In this document: positions 8,090-18,524 of the stretch, piece after piece | How the letters are laid out: each line of letters begins with the position of its first letter | Numbering within the stretch: position 1 is the first letter of the stretch | Assembly: GCA_002134785.1 (NCBI GenBank) | Contig: MBQZ01000018.1 | Location: forward strand, 350,618-414,617 | Source of the DNA: Crenothrix sp. D3 | Lineage (GTDB): Bacteria > Pseudomonadota > Gammaproteobacteria > Methylococcales > Methylomonadaceae | DNA length: 64,000 nucleotides | Direction of reading: 5' to 3' | Notes under the pieces: model-generated | Told to the model about the DNA's origin: nothing | The model's input: only the letters and a program-made list of their open reading frames with translations | The model's database searches: none | Made by a program: the position numbers and the translations under genes

Positions 8090-10931
8090 CTGTACCCGCT
8101 ACGTTCTCTACGCAGCGATTACACAATTCTGGATGGGTTTCATCATTGCCCACATCAGGACATTGATGCCAGCAACGCACGCATTTTTGATGCTCAGACA
8201 CATACACTTTTAACCTAACACCCTGCATATCGGTTTGCACGGCATCTTCTGGACAGTCATACTCATAATCGTTGACTGCGGTAGCTCTGGATGTCATTAG
8301 TATAAAATGCAGTTCTTTTTCCAATTGTTTTAGCACGTCAAAAAAGTTCAATTCTTTGGAGGCATCACTTAACACATGAAACACTAAGTAATCATAATAC
8401 AGCACGACTTCGGCATTGAGTGATGAGCCAATCAAGCCTTGAGCGCGACTTTTTTCCAGTTCTTTACTGACCGTGGCGCGAATGTCCATGAGTCGTTGCC
8501 AAAAATTTCGATTCATCGGTGAGTTTTCGTCTAGCGGTATTAAACCCTCATACCACGTTTCTAAAAACACGGATTCGCTACGTTTTCCGGGTAAATACTG
8601 CCAAATTTCATCTGCTGTGTAACTGATAATAGGTGCTAACCAACGGGTCAATGCTTCCAGCACATGGTACATTGCAGTTTGCGCTGAACGTCTTGCTAAG
8701 CTATCGGCTTTGGCGGTGTATTGGCGGTCTTTAATAATGTCTAAATAAAAACCGCCTAAATCAAGCGCACAAAAATGATGTATTTCTTGGTATATTTGTT
8801 GAAACGCATAGTTGTCGTAAGCAGTTTTAACGCCTTCTTGTAACAGAAAAGCTCTATCAATCACCCAGCGGTCAAGTGCTAATAAATCGTCATTAGCAAC
8901 TAGATGTTGTTCTGGATCAAAATCCGCTAAATTGGATAATAAAAACCGTGCGGTATTGCGTAAGCGGCGATAACCATCAGAAGTACGTTCTAAAATTTCA
9001 TCGGAAACGCGCATTTCCGAACGGTAATCAGTCGCCGCTATCCATAAACGCAACACGTCCGCGCCTAAATTTTTCATCACTGATTGCGGTGGAATCACAT
9101 TGCCTTTGGATTTAGACATTTTTTCGCCGTTTTTATCAACGGTAAAACCATGCGTCAATACTGATTTATAGGGTGCAGCGGCATTCATTGCCACCGAAGA
9201 CAATAACGATGACTGAAACCAGCCACGGTGTTGATCTGAGCCTTCTAAATATAAATCCGCAGGAAAACTCAGTGATTCACGGCGTTTTAATACCGCTTCG
9301 TGAGTGACACCCGAATCAAACCATACGTCCAGCGTGTCAGTGGTTTTGTCGTAATCTTTGGCTTCCTCGCCCAATAATTCAGCGGCTTCTAAATCAAACC
9401 ACGCGTCTATGCCTTGTTGTTCAATGCGTAACGCGATTTGTTCAATCAGTTCAGCGGTGCGCGGGTGCAGTTCGCCCGTTTCTTTATGGACAAATAAAGT
9501 AATCGGCACGCCCCAAGTGCGTTGTCGTGAAATACACCAATCAGGACGACCGTCTATCATGCTTTCAATACGCGCTTGACCCCATTCTGGAATCCATTCA
9601 ACGCGTTTTACTTCGCTTAGCGCGAGGTCACGCAAACCGTTTTGATTCATGGAAATAAACCATTGCGGTGTGGCGCGGAAAATAATCGGTGTGTGGTGTC
9701 GCCAGCAATGTGGATAGCTGTGCAGAATCGCATGATGATGAACGAGTTTGCCCTTTTCCTCTAGCACTTCTAATACATGAGCATTCGCATTAAAAACGTG
9801 TTCGCCTGCGAACAGTTCGGTGTTAGGTAAAAATACGCCATCACCACCGACTGGGCATTCTACGGGTAAATTATAAACCCGCCCAACCACATAATCTTCT
9901 TGACCGTGTGCGGGAGCAGTATGTACCGCGCCAGTCCCTGCGTCAGTCGTGACATGATCGCCTAAAATAATCGGCACTTGTCTATCATAAAAAGGATGTT
10001 GCAATAACTGGTGTTCTAACGCTGAACCTTTGCAATACGCGATAACGCGGTAATCATCAACACCATAACGCAACATTGCATCTTTCAATAAGGCTTCGGC
10101 AATCACTAAGCGTTCAGTCGGGCATTGTACAACCGCATAATCTAACTCAGGATTCAATGCCACTGCCTGATTAGCGGGTAATGTCCACGGTGTAGTTGTC
10201 CAAATCACTACCGATAACGCACCATGCCCTTCGTGGTCGGGTACATGATGACAGTTGGCTAAAAAGGCTGCTTCATTAACCACGGTAAAACGCACATCAA
10301 TTGCAGGCGAATGTTTATCTTCGTATTCCACTTCGGCTTCCGCTAACGCAGAGCCGCAATCGGTACACCAATGCACAGGTTTTGAGCCTTTAGTCACATG
10401 ACCATTCGCCACAATTTTACCCAACGAGCGCACAATATCAGCTTCAAACGCAAAATCCATCGTTAAATAAGGATGCTCCCAATCGCCCAAAATTCCTAGA
10501 CGCACAAAGGCTTCTTTTTGAATTTCAACTTGTTTAGCGGCGTATTCTCGACAGGCTTTACGAAACACCGTCGGCGATACTTTAATGCCCGCTTTACCGA
10601 TTTTTTTCTCAACTTGTAATTCAATCGGTAAACCGTGGCAATCCCAACCGGGTGTATACGGCGCGTCAAAACCACTTAAGGTTTTAGATTTAAGAATAAT
10701 GTCTTTCAACACTTTATTAACGGCATGACCAATATGAATTTCACCATTCGCATAAGGCGGGCCATCATGCAGAATAAACGGTGGTCGTCCTGCGCAGGTT
10801 TGACGAATTTTTTGATACAGCGTGGTTTCATTCCATTTTTTCAAACGTTCAGGTTCACGTTGCGCTAAATTGCCCTTCATAGGAAACGCAGTATTAGGTA
10901 AATTCAGGGTTTTTTTATAATCAGTAGTCAT
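8067..10931 (-). CDS. ileS: Isoleucyl-tRNA synthetase
   Basis: Charges tRNA-Ile and edits misactivated valine. 954 residues, full length. Class I signatures: HIGH at 66-69 and KMSKS near residue 603. The CP1 editing domain is between them, and a C-terminal zinc finger (CVRCWHQCP...CNRC) lies near residues 915-940, as in the proteobacterial type. It is translated with lspA (23 bp overlap) and preceded by slyX at 18 bp. Confidence 0.98.
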   Translation of the reverse strand: MTTDYKKTLNLPNTAFPMKGNLAQREPERLKKWNETTLYQKIRQTCAGRPPFILHDGPPYANGEIHIGHAVNKVLKDIILKSKTLSGFDAPYTPGWDCHGLPIELQVEKKIGKAGIKVSPTVFRKACREYAAKQVEIQKEAFVRLGILGDWEHPYLTMDFAFEADIVRSLGKIVANGHVTKGSKPVHWCTDCGSALAEAEVEYEDKHSPAIDVRFTVVNEAAFLANCHHVPDHEGHGALSVVIWTTTPWTLPANQAVALNPELDYAVVQCPTERLVIAEALLKDAMLRYGVDDYRVIAYCKGSALEHQLLQHPFYDRQVPIILGDHVTTDAGTGAVHTAPAHGQEDYVVGRVYNLPVECPVGGDGVFLPNTELFAGEHVFNANAHVLEVLEEKGKLVHHHAILHSYPHCWRHHTPIIFRATPQWFISMNQNGLRDLALSEVKRVEWIPEWGQARIESMIDGRPDWCISRQRTWGVPITLFVHKETGELHPRTAELIEQIALRIEQQGIDAWFDLEAAELLGEEAKDYDKTTDTLDVWFDSGVTHEAVLKRRESLSFPADLYLEGSDQHRGWFQSSLLSSVAMNAAAPYKSVLTHGFTVDKNGEKMSKSKGNVIPPQSVMKNLGADVLRLWIAATDYRSEMRVSDEILERTSDGYRRLRNTARFLLSNLADFDPEQHLVANDDLLALDRWVIDRAFLLQEGVKTAYDNYAFQQIYQEIHHFCALDLGGFYLDIIKDRQYTAKADSLARRSAQTAMYHVLEALTRWLAPIISYTADEIWQYLPGKRSESVFLETWYEGLIPLDENSPMNRNFWQRLMDIRATVSKELEKSRAQGLIGSSLNAEVVLYYDYLVFHVLSDASKELNFFDVLKQLEKELHFILMTSRATAVNDYEYDCPEDAVQTDMQGVRLKVYVSEHQKCVRCWHQCPDVGNDETHPELCNRCVENVAGTGEQRHYA

Positions 10932-10949
10932 AAACTTTTTATCTCAGGT

Positions 10950-11159
10950 TTAATAATGCGGAGGTACTTCATCAATAGCTGTATCGCCGCCCATGCCTTC
11001 GGTGGATAAGCTCTTAATACGCTCATTTAGTAATTGGCAGGTCGTTTCTAAGCGTTGTATCTGTAGCTGTTGCGCACTGACTATGTTGTTCAGTGCTTGT
11101 AGTAAATCTTCTTGATAAGCAGCTTTTATTTCTAATTCGATGAGTCGGTCATTATTCAT
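10950..11159 (-). CDS. slyX: SlyX-like coiled-coil protein
   Basis: 69 residues, almost wholly one amphipathic coiled coil (RLIELEIKAAYQEDLLQALN) ending in a proline-rich acidic tail with PPHY, the hallmark of SlyX. Cellular role is not established for the family. It sits between hemN (4 bp upstream) and ileS (18 bp downstream) on the same strand, so it is probably part of the same transcript. Confidence 0.88.
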   Translation of the reverse strand: MNNDRLIELEIKAAYQEDLLQALNNIVSAQQLQIQRLETTCQLLNERIKSLSTEGMGGDTAIDEVPPHY

Positions 11160-11163
11160 CTGT

Positions 11164-12543
11164 TTAAATTACTCTGGAAAATTGTTGCTGTTTTTGTGCC
11201 AGATAGCGGTCAAATACCATGCAGATATTGCGTATCAATAAACGACCAACGGGCAATACACTAATGCCGTCCGCGTTGACTGTGAGTAATCCATCGGCTT
11301 GCATGGGTGCTAGGGCTTGAAGTTCATCAGCAAAATACTCGCCAAAGCTAATCGCGCAACTGTGTTCAATAGCGGCAAACGATAATTCAAAGTGACAGAT
11401 TAACTGCATAATCACTGAGCGGCGTATTTTATCATCTTCGTGTAAATCCACGCCTTTAAAGACGGGCAGTTTTCCTTGGTTAATCAGTTGGTCATAACTT
11501 TCTAAATCTTTGACATTTTGGCTATAGGCATCACCCACCTGCCCTATTGATGTAATGCCTAAACCGATTAAATCACAATCGGAATGGGTCGAATAGCCTT
11601 GAAAATTGCGGTGTAACAAGCCTTGCCGTTGCGCAATCGCCAGTTCATCATCGGGTTTAGCGAAGTGATCCATGCCGATATAAACATAACCTGCCTCGCT
11701 TAGGCGTTGCCCTACATTTTGTAGAATGGCTAGTTTTACGTCTGGGCTAGGTAAATCAGCATCATTAATTTGCCTCTGAGTTTTAAAACGTGCAGGAATA
11801 TGTGCGTAGTTAAAAATCGACAGGCGGTCAGGACTGACACGCAAAATTTTATCCAGCGTTTTGCTAAAACTATCGACGGTTTGCAACGGCAAACCATAAA
11901 TCAAATCAATATTAGTAGAACGAAAACCTTCGGCTCTTGCTGCGGTTAATACGGCAAAGGTTTGAGCTTCGCTTTGAAGGCGATTAACGGCTTTTTGTAC
12001 CGCAGGGTCAAAATCTTGTACGCCTAAACTGATGCGATTAAAACCCAAGCTACGCAGTTGTTGAATCGTGTGTAGATTGGTTTCTCTAGGATCAACTTCA
12101 ATGGAATATTCACCGCTGTCATCGTTTTTTAAGGAAAAATGTTCGCGTGTAGCCGTCATGACTTGCTGCATTTGCGCATAATCTAAAAAAGTCGGCGTAC
12201 CACCGCCCCAATGCAGTTGATTAACAACGCGGTTTTTATCAAATAACTCGCCCTGCATGGCAATTTCTTTGCATAGATTATCGACGTAAGGCTGCGCGTG
12301 TGACCGATTTTTGGTGATGATTTTGTTGCACGCGCAATAAAAACACACGGTATCGCAAAAGGGAATATGCACATATAACGATAACGGGCCACCTGCGGCA
12401 TTGGATTTTGCAATGTGCTGCTGGTAATCAATATCGGTAAATCCTTCGTGTAATTCCAGCGCGGTGGGATACGAGGTATAACGCGGCCCTGCTTTATCGT
12501 AGCGATTAATTAGGGGCAAATCGAATTGTAAAGATTGATCCAT
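11164..12543 (-). CDS. hemN: Oxygen-independent coproporphyrinogen III dehydrogenase (HemN)
   Basis: Radical SAM enzyme of haem synthesis under low oxygen: coproporphyrinogen III to protoporphyrinogen IX. 459 residues. The N-terminal RYDKAGPRYTSYPTA block and the 4Fe-4S site C63-x3-C67-x2-C70 are typical of true HemN rather than HemW. GGGTPTFL follows as the SAM-binding glycine motif. The start lies 2 bp after the stop of ccmI, so haem production is coupled genetically to cytochrome c maturation genes. No FNR-type site is apparent directly upstream, consistent with internal operon position. Confidence 0.97.
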   Translation of the reverse strand: MDQSLQFDLPLINRYDKAGPRYTSYPTALELHEGFTDIDYQQHIAKSNAAGGPLSLYVHIPFCDTVCFYCACNKIITKNRSHAQPYVDNLCKEIAMQGELFDKNRVVNQLHWGGGTPTFLDYAQMQQVMTATREHFSLKNDDSGEYSIEVDPRETNLHTIQQLRSLGFNRISLGVQDFDPAVQKAVNRLQSEAQTFAVLTAARAEGFRSTNIDLIYGLPLQTVDSFSKTLDKILRVSPDRLSIFNYAHIPARFKTQRQINDADLPSPDVKLAILQNVGQRLSEAGYVYIGMDHFAKPDDELAIAQRQGLLHRNFQGYSTHSDCDLIGLGITSIGQVGDAYSQNVKDLESYDQLINQGKLPVFKGVDLHEDDKIRRSVIMQLICHFELSFAAIEHSCAISFGEYFADELQALAPMQADGLLTVNADGISVLPVGRLLIRNICMVFDRYLAQKQQQFSRVI

Positions 12544-12545
12544 GT

Positions 12546-13811
12546 TTATTTCACGACGCTGTTAATGACGAGGGTATGGCGAGTTTTATCGGCGACGGTG
12601 ACGCTCTCAAGTACGCCGATTAAATCACCTGTTTGTTTCATGGCATTACCCGATTTAGAAATTCGTGCCAATAATTTAACGTCGGCAAAGTTGGATAATT
12701 TCATCGCAGGAGTCATTGCCTGTGCATCCGTTAAATTAGCGGCTAACGGTAACTCACTGACTTGTTTACGGATAATAGCTAAGGGCATTTGCGGCCCTGA
12801 GAGTGCTTGTGCATAAATAAACACGGTATCAGTTGGGCTGGTTTGGGCTTGCAATTCAGGGGCAAGACTGACTTGTACATCAACACTGGCAGTAGAAGCG
12901 GGGGGTGTTGCTTCTGCATTTGTTGCTTCTTGATTCACTATTTTTGTACCCGTTTCGTTATTCGCTTCGGCAATTTTACTGTCTATTTTTGCCAATAATC
13001 CGCGTGTTTCTTGTTGTGCTTCAGAGCCTTCTGGCAAAGAGTTTGCTAACTGCGTCCATAATTTTTTGGCTGCCATAAATTCGCCTACTTGGGCTTTTGC
13101 CATGCCTGCCAACCATAAAGCATTCGGATTCGTCGGCTGTAAGGCTAAGGCTTTAAAAACTAAATCAGCGGATTTTCCAGTCACTTGTTCATCATTAACA
13201 AACGATAATGCCTCCGCATACTGCAACATCACATCGGGCTTATCGCCTAATAATTGATAAGCGTGCGCGTAGGCTTCGGCAGATTGTGCGTATTTTTCTA
13301 AATGTTTATAGGACTTACCCAGCATTAACCACCCTTCCGCATTATTAGGATCAGCTTGCATTTTTTTTGCTAAACCATCGACCATTTTATTGATAGCTTC
13401 TTGATTAGGCAGAGTGGGTTCATCACTTGCCAGCATCTCAGGTGTCGGCGAAATCGCGTTGAATGTGCCTAAGCCCCAATACAGCGTAGCCGCTAACACT
13501 GGCACGCCAAACATCAACAAGTATGCCATCCACTGGCCTTTTTCTGGATTCGCTTCAATCTGAGTTGTTAGTTCAAGATCATCACTTAACGCTTGTTCCA
13601 GTTCAACACGTTGTTCATCGTATTGCGTTTGGCTTAAGGCATTCATTTGTAATTGTTCAGTTAATTCGGCTAAACGTTGTTTGGCAATCACAATATTGCG
13701 CTCGTTCATTGCCGCTTTGGCTATCGGACGTTGTCGCCAGAGTGGCGGCAAAATAAATAGTAATGCCAGTAATACCAAGCAGGCTGCAATCAATAAAAAT
13801 AATAAATTCAA
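12546..13811 (-). CDS. ccmI: Cytochrome c maturation protein CcmI
   Basis: Membrane-anchored apocytochrome c chaperone of system I. 421 residues: two N-terminal membrane helices (about 2-24 and 90-112) around a coiled-coil loop, TPR-like helices from about 130 to 260, then a linker and the C-terminal beta domain (VSLAPELQAQ ... LVINSVVK) found in the fused CcmI form. Start overlaps ccmH stop by 4 bp. Only ccmG, ccmH and ccmI are here; ccmABCDEF are not in the window. Confidence 0.93.
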   Translation of the reverse strand: MNLLFLLIAACLVLLALLFILPPLWRQRPIAKAAMNERNIVIAKQRLAELTEQLQMNALSQTQYDEQRVELEQALSDDLELTTQIEANPEKGQWMAYLLMFGVPVLAATLYWGLGTFNAISPTPEMLASDEPTLPNQEAINKMVDGLAKKMQADPNNAEGWLMLGKSYKHLEKYAQSAEAYAHAYQLLGDKPDVMLQYAEALSFVNDEQVTGKSADLVFKALALQPTNPNALWLAGMAKAQVGEFMAAKKLWTQLANSLPEGSEAQQETRGLLAKIDSKIAEANNETGTKIVNQEATNAEATPPASTASVDVQVSLAPELQAQTSPTDTVFIYAQALSGPQMPLAIIRKQVSELPLAANLTDAQAMTPAMKLSNFADVKLLARISKSGNAMKQTGDLIGVLESVTVADKTRHTLVINSVVK

Positions 13812-14272
13812 GATAAATTCTCCGTGTCCTTTTCGGTCAATAAACGGCGCACTGCCGCTAATTTTTCTGTATTCTCAGTGACAGGCGCGAGTGTTTTTTT
13901 GCGACGTACAAATAAAAATACCGTTAATAATCCGACCACGAGAAATGCGACTGGCCCTAGCCACAGTAAACCCGTTTTTGCTTTAAAGGGTGGATTGTAT
14001 AAGACAAAATCGCCGTAACGGTCAGTCATGAATTGCTGTATATCGGCTTTGCTTTTGCCTTGTTGTAGCATTTCATACACTTGACGACGTAAATCAGCGG
14101 CAAGTTCGGCGTTAGAATCACCTATTGGTTGGTTTTGACACACTAAACAGCGCAGTTCCGTCACCAGTGAGTTATAAGCGGCTTGTTGTTCTGGATTGGA
14201 AAATTGGTAGGCATCAACTGCATTCGCCAGCGGTGACAACAGCAGTAACAAAACGATTAATAAGGGTTTCAT
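13808..14272 (-). CDS. ccmH: Cytochrome c maturation protein CcmH (CycL)
   Basis: Thiol-redox protein that reduces apocytochrome c or its disulfide with CcmG before haem ligation. 154 residues with a cleavable signal peptide (about 1-18), the redox motif LRCLVCQNQ (C42, C45), the helical NAELAADLRRQV region, and one C-terminal membrane helix near 105-125. It overlaps both neighbours by 4 bp (ATGA), pointing to translational coupling. Confidence 0.95.
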   Translation of the reverse strand: MKPLLIVLLLLLSPLANAVDAYQFSNPEQQAAYNSLVTELRCLVCQNQPIGDSNAELAADLRRQVYEMLQQGKSKADIQQFMTDRYGDFVLYNPPFKAKTGLLWLGPVAFLVVGLLTVFLFVRRKKTLAPVTENTEKLAAVRRLLTEKDTENLS

Positions 14273-14802
14273 GGGTTTTCTGCTTGCAAGGTAGCAATAA
14301 GAGGAAGAAAAATTTTCTGCACATCGTCAACGGTGACAGGCCCCGTGTGTTTGTAGCGAATAATGCCTTTTTTGTCGATAACAAAGGTTTCTGGTACACC
14401 GTAAACGCCCCAGTCAATACCGATACGCCCATCTTGATCCATAATGCTGACGGTGTAGGGGTTGCCTAAGGTATCTAACCAATTTTTCGCGGCATCAGGC
14501 TCATCTTTATAATTCAAACCGACAATGACTGCCGCCTGTTGTTTGGCTAATTGATTGAGTACAGGGTGTTCTGCACGACACGAGACACACCATGAAGCCC
14601 AGACATTAAACAACCATACTTTGCCTTTTAAATCGTCAGTCGATAATTTTTCAGTCGGCGCAGTCAGTTTAGGCGCGGAAAATACAGGTGCGGGTTTGTT
14701 AATAAACGGTGATGGAATATCATGCGGATTGAGGTTTAAGCCCAATGCTAGAAACACTGCCAATACGACAAACAATACTAAGGGTAGGATAAATTTAAGC
14801 AT
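14269..14802 (-). CDS. dsbE: Thiol:disulfide interchange protein DsbE/CcmG
   Basis: Periplasmic thioredoxin-like reductant for cytochrome c maturation. N-terminal membrane anchor, then a TlpA/ResA-like thioredoxin fold with WASWCVSCRAEHP (active-site cysteines about 72 and 75 from the chosen start) and the cis-proline loop GVPETFVID. An upstream in-frame ATG at 14829 would add nine residues, but that ATG lies inside a dispersed repeat (GTAGAGACATTGCA, see 36907). I prefer the ATG at 14802, where the hydrophobic anchor starts; neither start has a strong ribosome site. Confidence 0.93.
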   Translation of the reverse strand: MLKFILPLVLFVVLAVFLALGLNLNPHDIPSPFINKPAPVFSAPKLTAPTEKLSTDDLKGKVWLFNVWASWCVSCRAEHPVLNQLAKQQAAVIVGLNYKDEPDAAKNWLDTLGNPYTVSIMDQDGRIGIDWGVYGVPETFVIDKKGIIRYKHTGPVTVDDVQKIFLPLIATLQAENP

Positions 14803-14867
14803 ATTTATAAAAAATGGCTGTAGAGACATTGCATTGCAACATCTAATGCAACGTCTAAATAGATAGG

Positions 14868-15065
14868 TTATTGAAAAAAGGCATCTTCATCGTCATTGCC
14901 CTCTGGCAATAACGACTCGCCTGCAATGCGCTTTTCTTCCATTGCCCATTCGCCTAAATCAATTAACTTGCAGCGTTCACTACAAAAAGGCTTAAACAGT
15001 TGTTCAGCCGTCCAAGTCACAGCACGCTGACAAGTCGGGCATTTTACTATCAATGGGGATGGCAT
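14868..15065 (-). CDS. yacG: DNA gyrase inhibitor YacG
   Basis: Small zinc protein; in E. coli YacG binds GyrB and inhibits gyrase. About 65 residues with four zinc ligands CPTC (9, 12) and CSERC (28, 32) followed by IDLGEW. The start at 15065 gives an ATGA overlap with the zapD stop, which is better than a start 15 bp upstream. Part of the pilD-coaE-zapD-yacG block. Confidence 0.93.
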   Translation of the reverse strand: MPSPLIVKCPTCQRAVTWTAEQLFKPFCSERCKLIDLGEWAMEEKRIAGESLLPEGNDDEDAFFQ

Positions 15066-15817
15066 CAGAGCAAACAACACGTTAACGTAAAAGGAATATT
15101 ATCGGTACTTTGTGTAGCACGCACGTCACCAATAGAGGGAATCATAAATCTAACTGAACAACGGTGTTTACCTCCGCTGATTTCTGCAAAACAATGAATG
15201 GATTTATCGACATCGAGTTTGACCATTTGGTAAGACTGATTTTTATCCAGTGTAATTTGAAAAAATCCTGCGGCGGCAACTTCTGGACTAGGCGAACTGC
15301 TGGTGCGAATAAGTTTAAGAATTAAGTCGATGGCAAGTCGAATATCATCAAATGGATTACTCCATTGCTGAAGATTTTTTAAACGAATTGCTTCATCTTG
15401 TTCTAGCCAATGATGATATTCGGGCAAATCAAAGGAACAAGTGCCACCTGGAATAGTGCTACGTTGAGAAATGCTCTGAAATAAATCACTTTGCATTACA
15501 TGAGCACCTATTTTTCCTTTGACCGCATACAATTTTTTACTCATTTGTGTCAATTGAAGCAAAGTAGCAGTGTGCTGATGATCCGTCATGGTATTTAAAA
15601 CTTTCGCGCCACGATCCAGTTCTTTCAAAACGTCTGATTTCAAATCGTTACGTTTAAAAATCATAATAATATCCAGCAACACACTCAATGCTGCTCGCTT
15701 ATCTATTGCGGTAGTCCCTGCTGAAAAATGAGCAAATTGTTGAAATAGCTGTTCTAATCTTATGAAAACACGAATTCGTTCATTGAGTGGAAATTCATAA
15801 GTAATGGTGGTGTTCAC
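15065..15817 (-). CDS. zapD: Cell division protein ZapD
   Basis: Cytoplasmic FtsZ-bundling protein that stabilises the Z ring. 250 residues, standard length. It opens with [20 protein letters not shown], the conserved N-terminus, and has the [13 protein letters not shown] segment typical of the family near residues 125-140. Coupled to yacG by ATGA and 13 bp after coaE. Confidence 0.94.
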   Translation of the reverse strand: MNTTITYEFPLNERIRVFIRLEQLFQQFAHFSAGTTAIDKRAALSVLLDIIMIFKRNDLKSDVLKELDRGAKVLNTMTDHQHTATLLQLTQMSKKLYAVKGKIGAHVMQSDLFQSISQRSTIPGGTCSFDLPEYHHWLEQDEAIRLKNLQQWSNPFDDIRLAIDLILKLIRTSSSPSPEVAAAGFFQITLDKNQSYQMVKLDVDKSIHCFAEISGGKHRCSVRFMIPSIGDVRATQSTDNIPFTLTCCLL

Positions 15818-15830
15818 AGACGCGTTTATC

Positions 15831-16427
15831 CTAGTAAGTGCTTAATGAAAGGTACAAATTGTGCAGGTTTTCAACTTGCTGCGCAAGTTCTACAGTCGTT
15901 TTAGTGTTATCAATGATGTCATGTGCGGATGCTCTTCTGAATTCGCGGGAAACTTGAGTATTTATGATGGATTGTACACGCTCAGCTGTCAGATTATCAC
16001 GCTTTTGTACGCGGTCAATTTGTGTTTCTACAGGGCAATCAACCACCAGCACTCTATTCACAAAATCAGCGTTGTTAGTCTCAAATAATAATGGAATGCT
16101 AATAATACAATAAGGTGCGTTAAGCAAAGCCATTTGTTCTTCTATAGCCTGATAAACCAAAGGATGAATAATCGCTTCAAGTTTTTGTTTTTGCTCAGGG
16201 TGCGTAAAGACAAGTTCACGAATAGCGTCTCTATTTAATGAACCATCTGCGTATAAGCTATGCACGCCGAATGTTTGCTGAATTAATATCAATGCAGGCT
16301 GCCCAACAGCAACCAGTTGATGGGCTATTTCGTCTGCGTCAATGACAGGGACATTGAGTTGATTAAAAAGTGTCGTTACCGCACTTTTACCACAGCCGAT
16401 ACCACCTGTTAGCCCTATTTTTAACAC
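15831..16427 (-). CDS. coaE: Dephospho-CoA kinase
   Basis: Last step of coenzyme A synthesis: ATP phosphorylation of dephospho-CoA. 198 residues with P-loop GGIGCGKS (8-15), the DADEIAH substrate motif near residue 32, the lid region and C-terminal QxxReFRRASAHDIIDN. Four bp downstream of pilD, the conserved proteobacterial linkage. Confidence 0.96.
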   Translation of the reverse strand: MLKIGLTGGIGCGKSAVTTLFNQLNVPVIDADEIAHQLVAVGQPALILIQQTFGVHSLYADGSLNRDAIRELVFTHPEQKQKLEAIIHPLVYQAIEEQMALLNAPYCIISIPLLFETNNADFVNRVLVVDCPVETQIDRVQKRDNLTAERVQSIINTQVSREFRRASAHDIIDNTKTTVELAQQVENLHNLYLSLSTY

Positions 16428-16431
16428 CTAT

Positions 16432-17295
16432 TTACAAACCTACTGACGTTAAATACAGTTGATTAATATCATTGCCCCATAGTAACGAAATCCAACCTGC
16501 CGCCGATAAATAAGGACCAAAAGGAATCGGCTTGTTGTGGTCATGTTTAGCAAAAATTATTAGGCTGATACCAATAACTGCACCTACCAACGATGATAAT
16601 AAAATAATCATTGGCAAGGTTTGCCAACCTAGCCACGCGCCAAATAATGCTAGTAATTTAAAATCACCGTAACCCATTCCTTCTTTACCTGTGGCTAGTT
16701 TAAAGCCTTGATACACTAGCCAAAGCACTAAATAACCCGCAATTGCGCCGATAATACTTGCTTCTGGGTTAGTAAATAAACCAAATAAGCTCAATAACAA
16801 CCCCAACCAAAGCATGGGCAAAGTGATGTTATCGGGTAATAACTGGTGATCAATGTCGATAAAACTTAGTGCAATTAAGCCCCACGTTAGCAGTAACGCA
16901 AACCACACTTGCGGTGTATAACCAAAATGCCACGCCACCAGCACCGATGTAATAGCTGTCAAGGCTTCTATTAATGGATAACGACAACTAATTGGGTTTT
17001 TGCAGTGTGCGCATTGTCCTTTTAAAAAAACATAGCTAATAACAGGAATATTTTGATAAGGTTTAATAGGTGATTGACAATTGGGGCAACGTGATAAGGG
17101 CAAAGAAAGATTAAATGGCTCAGTTTCGACATCAGCTTCTAGCTGTAAATAGTCAAGACAGTCTTTGCGCCAACTGCGTTGTAACATAATAGGTAATCGA
17201 TAAATCACCACATTAAGAAAACTACCCACTAGCAAACCGACGATACCCACTAGCATGGAAAATAAATAAGGTGATGTTAATAATAGTGCTGTCAT
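16432..17295 (-). CDS. pilD: Type IV prepilin peptidase/methyltransferase PilD
   Basis: Integral membrane aspartic protease that cleaves and N-methylates type IV prepilins and related pseudopilins. 287 residues. N-terminal membrane helix, then a cytoplasmic zinc site with CPNC (70, 73) and CAHC (95, 98), then six or so helices carrying the catalytic aspartates in FIDIDHQLLPD and GYGDFKLLA. The gene begins where pilC ends, so pilB-pilC-pilD form one operon. No pilin gene lies in the window. Confidence 0.96.
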   Translation of the reverse strand: MTALLLTSPYLFSMLVGIVGLLVGSFLNVVIYRLPIMLQRSWRKDCLDYLQLEADVETEPFNLSLPLSRCPNCQSPIKPYQNIPVISYVFLKGQCAHCKNPISCRYPLIEALTAITSVLVAWHFGYTPQVWFALLLTWGLIALSFIDIDHQLLPDNITLPMLWLGLLLSLFGLFTNPEASIIGAIAGYLVLWLVYQGFKLATGKEGMGYGDFKLLALFGAWLGWQTLPMIILLSSLVGAVIGISLIIFAKHDHNKPIPFGPYLSAAGWISLLWGNDINQLYLTSVGL

Positions 17296-18522
17296 TTAGC
17301 CAACCGCCGCACCTAATTTGAAGATAGGTAAATACATAGCCACAATCAGACCACCCACTAAAATGCCTAATACCACCATAATAATCGGTTCCATTAAACT
17401 GCTCAGATTATCAACTAAGTTATCCACTTCTTCCTCATAAAAATCAGCTACTTTAGCCAACATGGCATCCATAGACCCTGCTTCTTCACCAATCGCAATC
17501 ATTTGTTGCACCATGAATGGAAAAAGATCACCCATTGCCATCGCAGTTTGTAATCGATTACCCATAGAGACTTCTTCACGAATTTTCATTACTGCTTCGT
17601 AATAAACAATATTGCCACACGCACCTGCTACTGATTCCAAGGCTTCAACCAATGGCACGCCTGCAGCAGACATGGTTGATAAGGTTCTTGCAAATCGCGC
17701 AATCGCCGATTTGTTTAAAATCAAACCAACGATAGGTAACTTAAGCATGGTTCTGTCTAAAAAATGATTAAATGCAAGTGACCTTTTTTTGAAAAAACCA
17801 AATACCTTTATAATCGTAAAAACAACACCAATCACAATCCACCAATTGGCCTGCATCCATTCTGACATATGTACTACCATCAGCGTAAAAGCGGGTAAAT
17901 CTGCACCAAAACTGGCAAACAAATCGGCAAACACAGGGACAACAAACACCAGCAAAATAGTAGTTACCACAAAAGCCACCACCAATACCGCGATAGGGTA
18001 AGTGAGTGCTTTTTTGATTTTCTTCTTCATCGACTCGGTTTTTTCTTTATAGGTTGCTATTTTTCCGAGCAAACCTTCCAATATCCCTGCTTTTTCACCT
18101 GCTTCCACCAAATTACAAAATAACTCGTCGAAATAGAGAGGTCTTTTTTTCAAAGATTCAGCGAGCGTATCACCGCCCTCAACATCAGCTTTTATGCCCA
18201 TTATTAATTCACGCATACTGAGGTTTTCATGCCCTCTGCCAACAATATCAAATGATTGTACCAACGCCACGCCTGCCTGTAGCATGGTCGCTAACTGTCG
18301 GGCAAAAAAAGAAATATCAGCGGGGGTAATTGGCTGAGATGAAGGTCCAAATAAATTTATTTGCTTGGGTTTTTTTTTGATTTTGGTGATGCGATAGCCC
18401 ATTTTTCGCAATTCAGTTTTTGCGACCATCTCGTTTTTTGCAGCGATCTCACCTTTAATAGGTTTTTTAGCACTATCAAAACCTTGCCACTGAAAGTCTA
18501 TTTGTTCAATTTGATCTGCCAT
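17296..18522 (-). CDS. pilC: Type IV pilus inner-membrane platform protein PilC
   Basis: Polytopic platform that transmits PilB motor rotation to pilin insertion. 408 residues with the duplicated GspF domain: each half has the ISxFARQLATMLxAGVPLV-like helix set (about 68-190 and 270-395). Hydrophobic helices are near 175-195, 215-240 and 380-400. The N-terminal basic segment is cytoplasmic. Directly adjacent to pilB and pilD. Confidence 0.96.
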   Translation of the reverse strand: MADQIEQIDFQWQGFDSAKKPIKGEIAAKNEMVAKTELRKMGYRITKIKKKPKQINLFGPSSQPITPADISFFARQLATMLQAGVALVQSFDIVGRGHENLSMRELIMGIKADVEGGDTLAESLKKRPLYFDELFCNLVEAGEKAGILEGLLGKIATYKEKTESMKKKIKKALTYPIAVLVVAFVVTTILLVFVVPVFADLFASFGADLPAFTLMVVHMSEWMQANWWIVIGVVFTIIKVFGFFKKRSLAFNHFLDRTMLKLPIVGLILNKSAIARFARTLSTMSAAGVPLVEALESVAGACGNIVYYEAVMKIREEVSMGNRLQTAMAMGDLFPFMVQQMIAIGEEAGSMDAMLAKVADFYEEEVDNLVDNLSSLMEPIIMVVLGILVGGLIVAMYLPIFKLGAAVG

Positions 18523-18524
18523 GA

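Noticed and set aside
8067..10931. Antisense frames over ileS, valS and other long genes
   Set aside because: No family features, no ribosome sites, and full overlap with well-supported genes.
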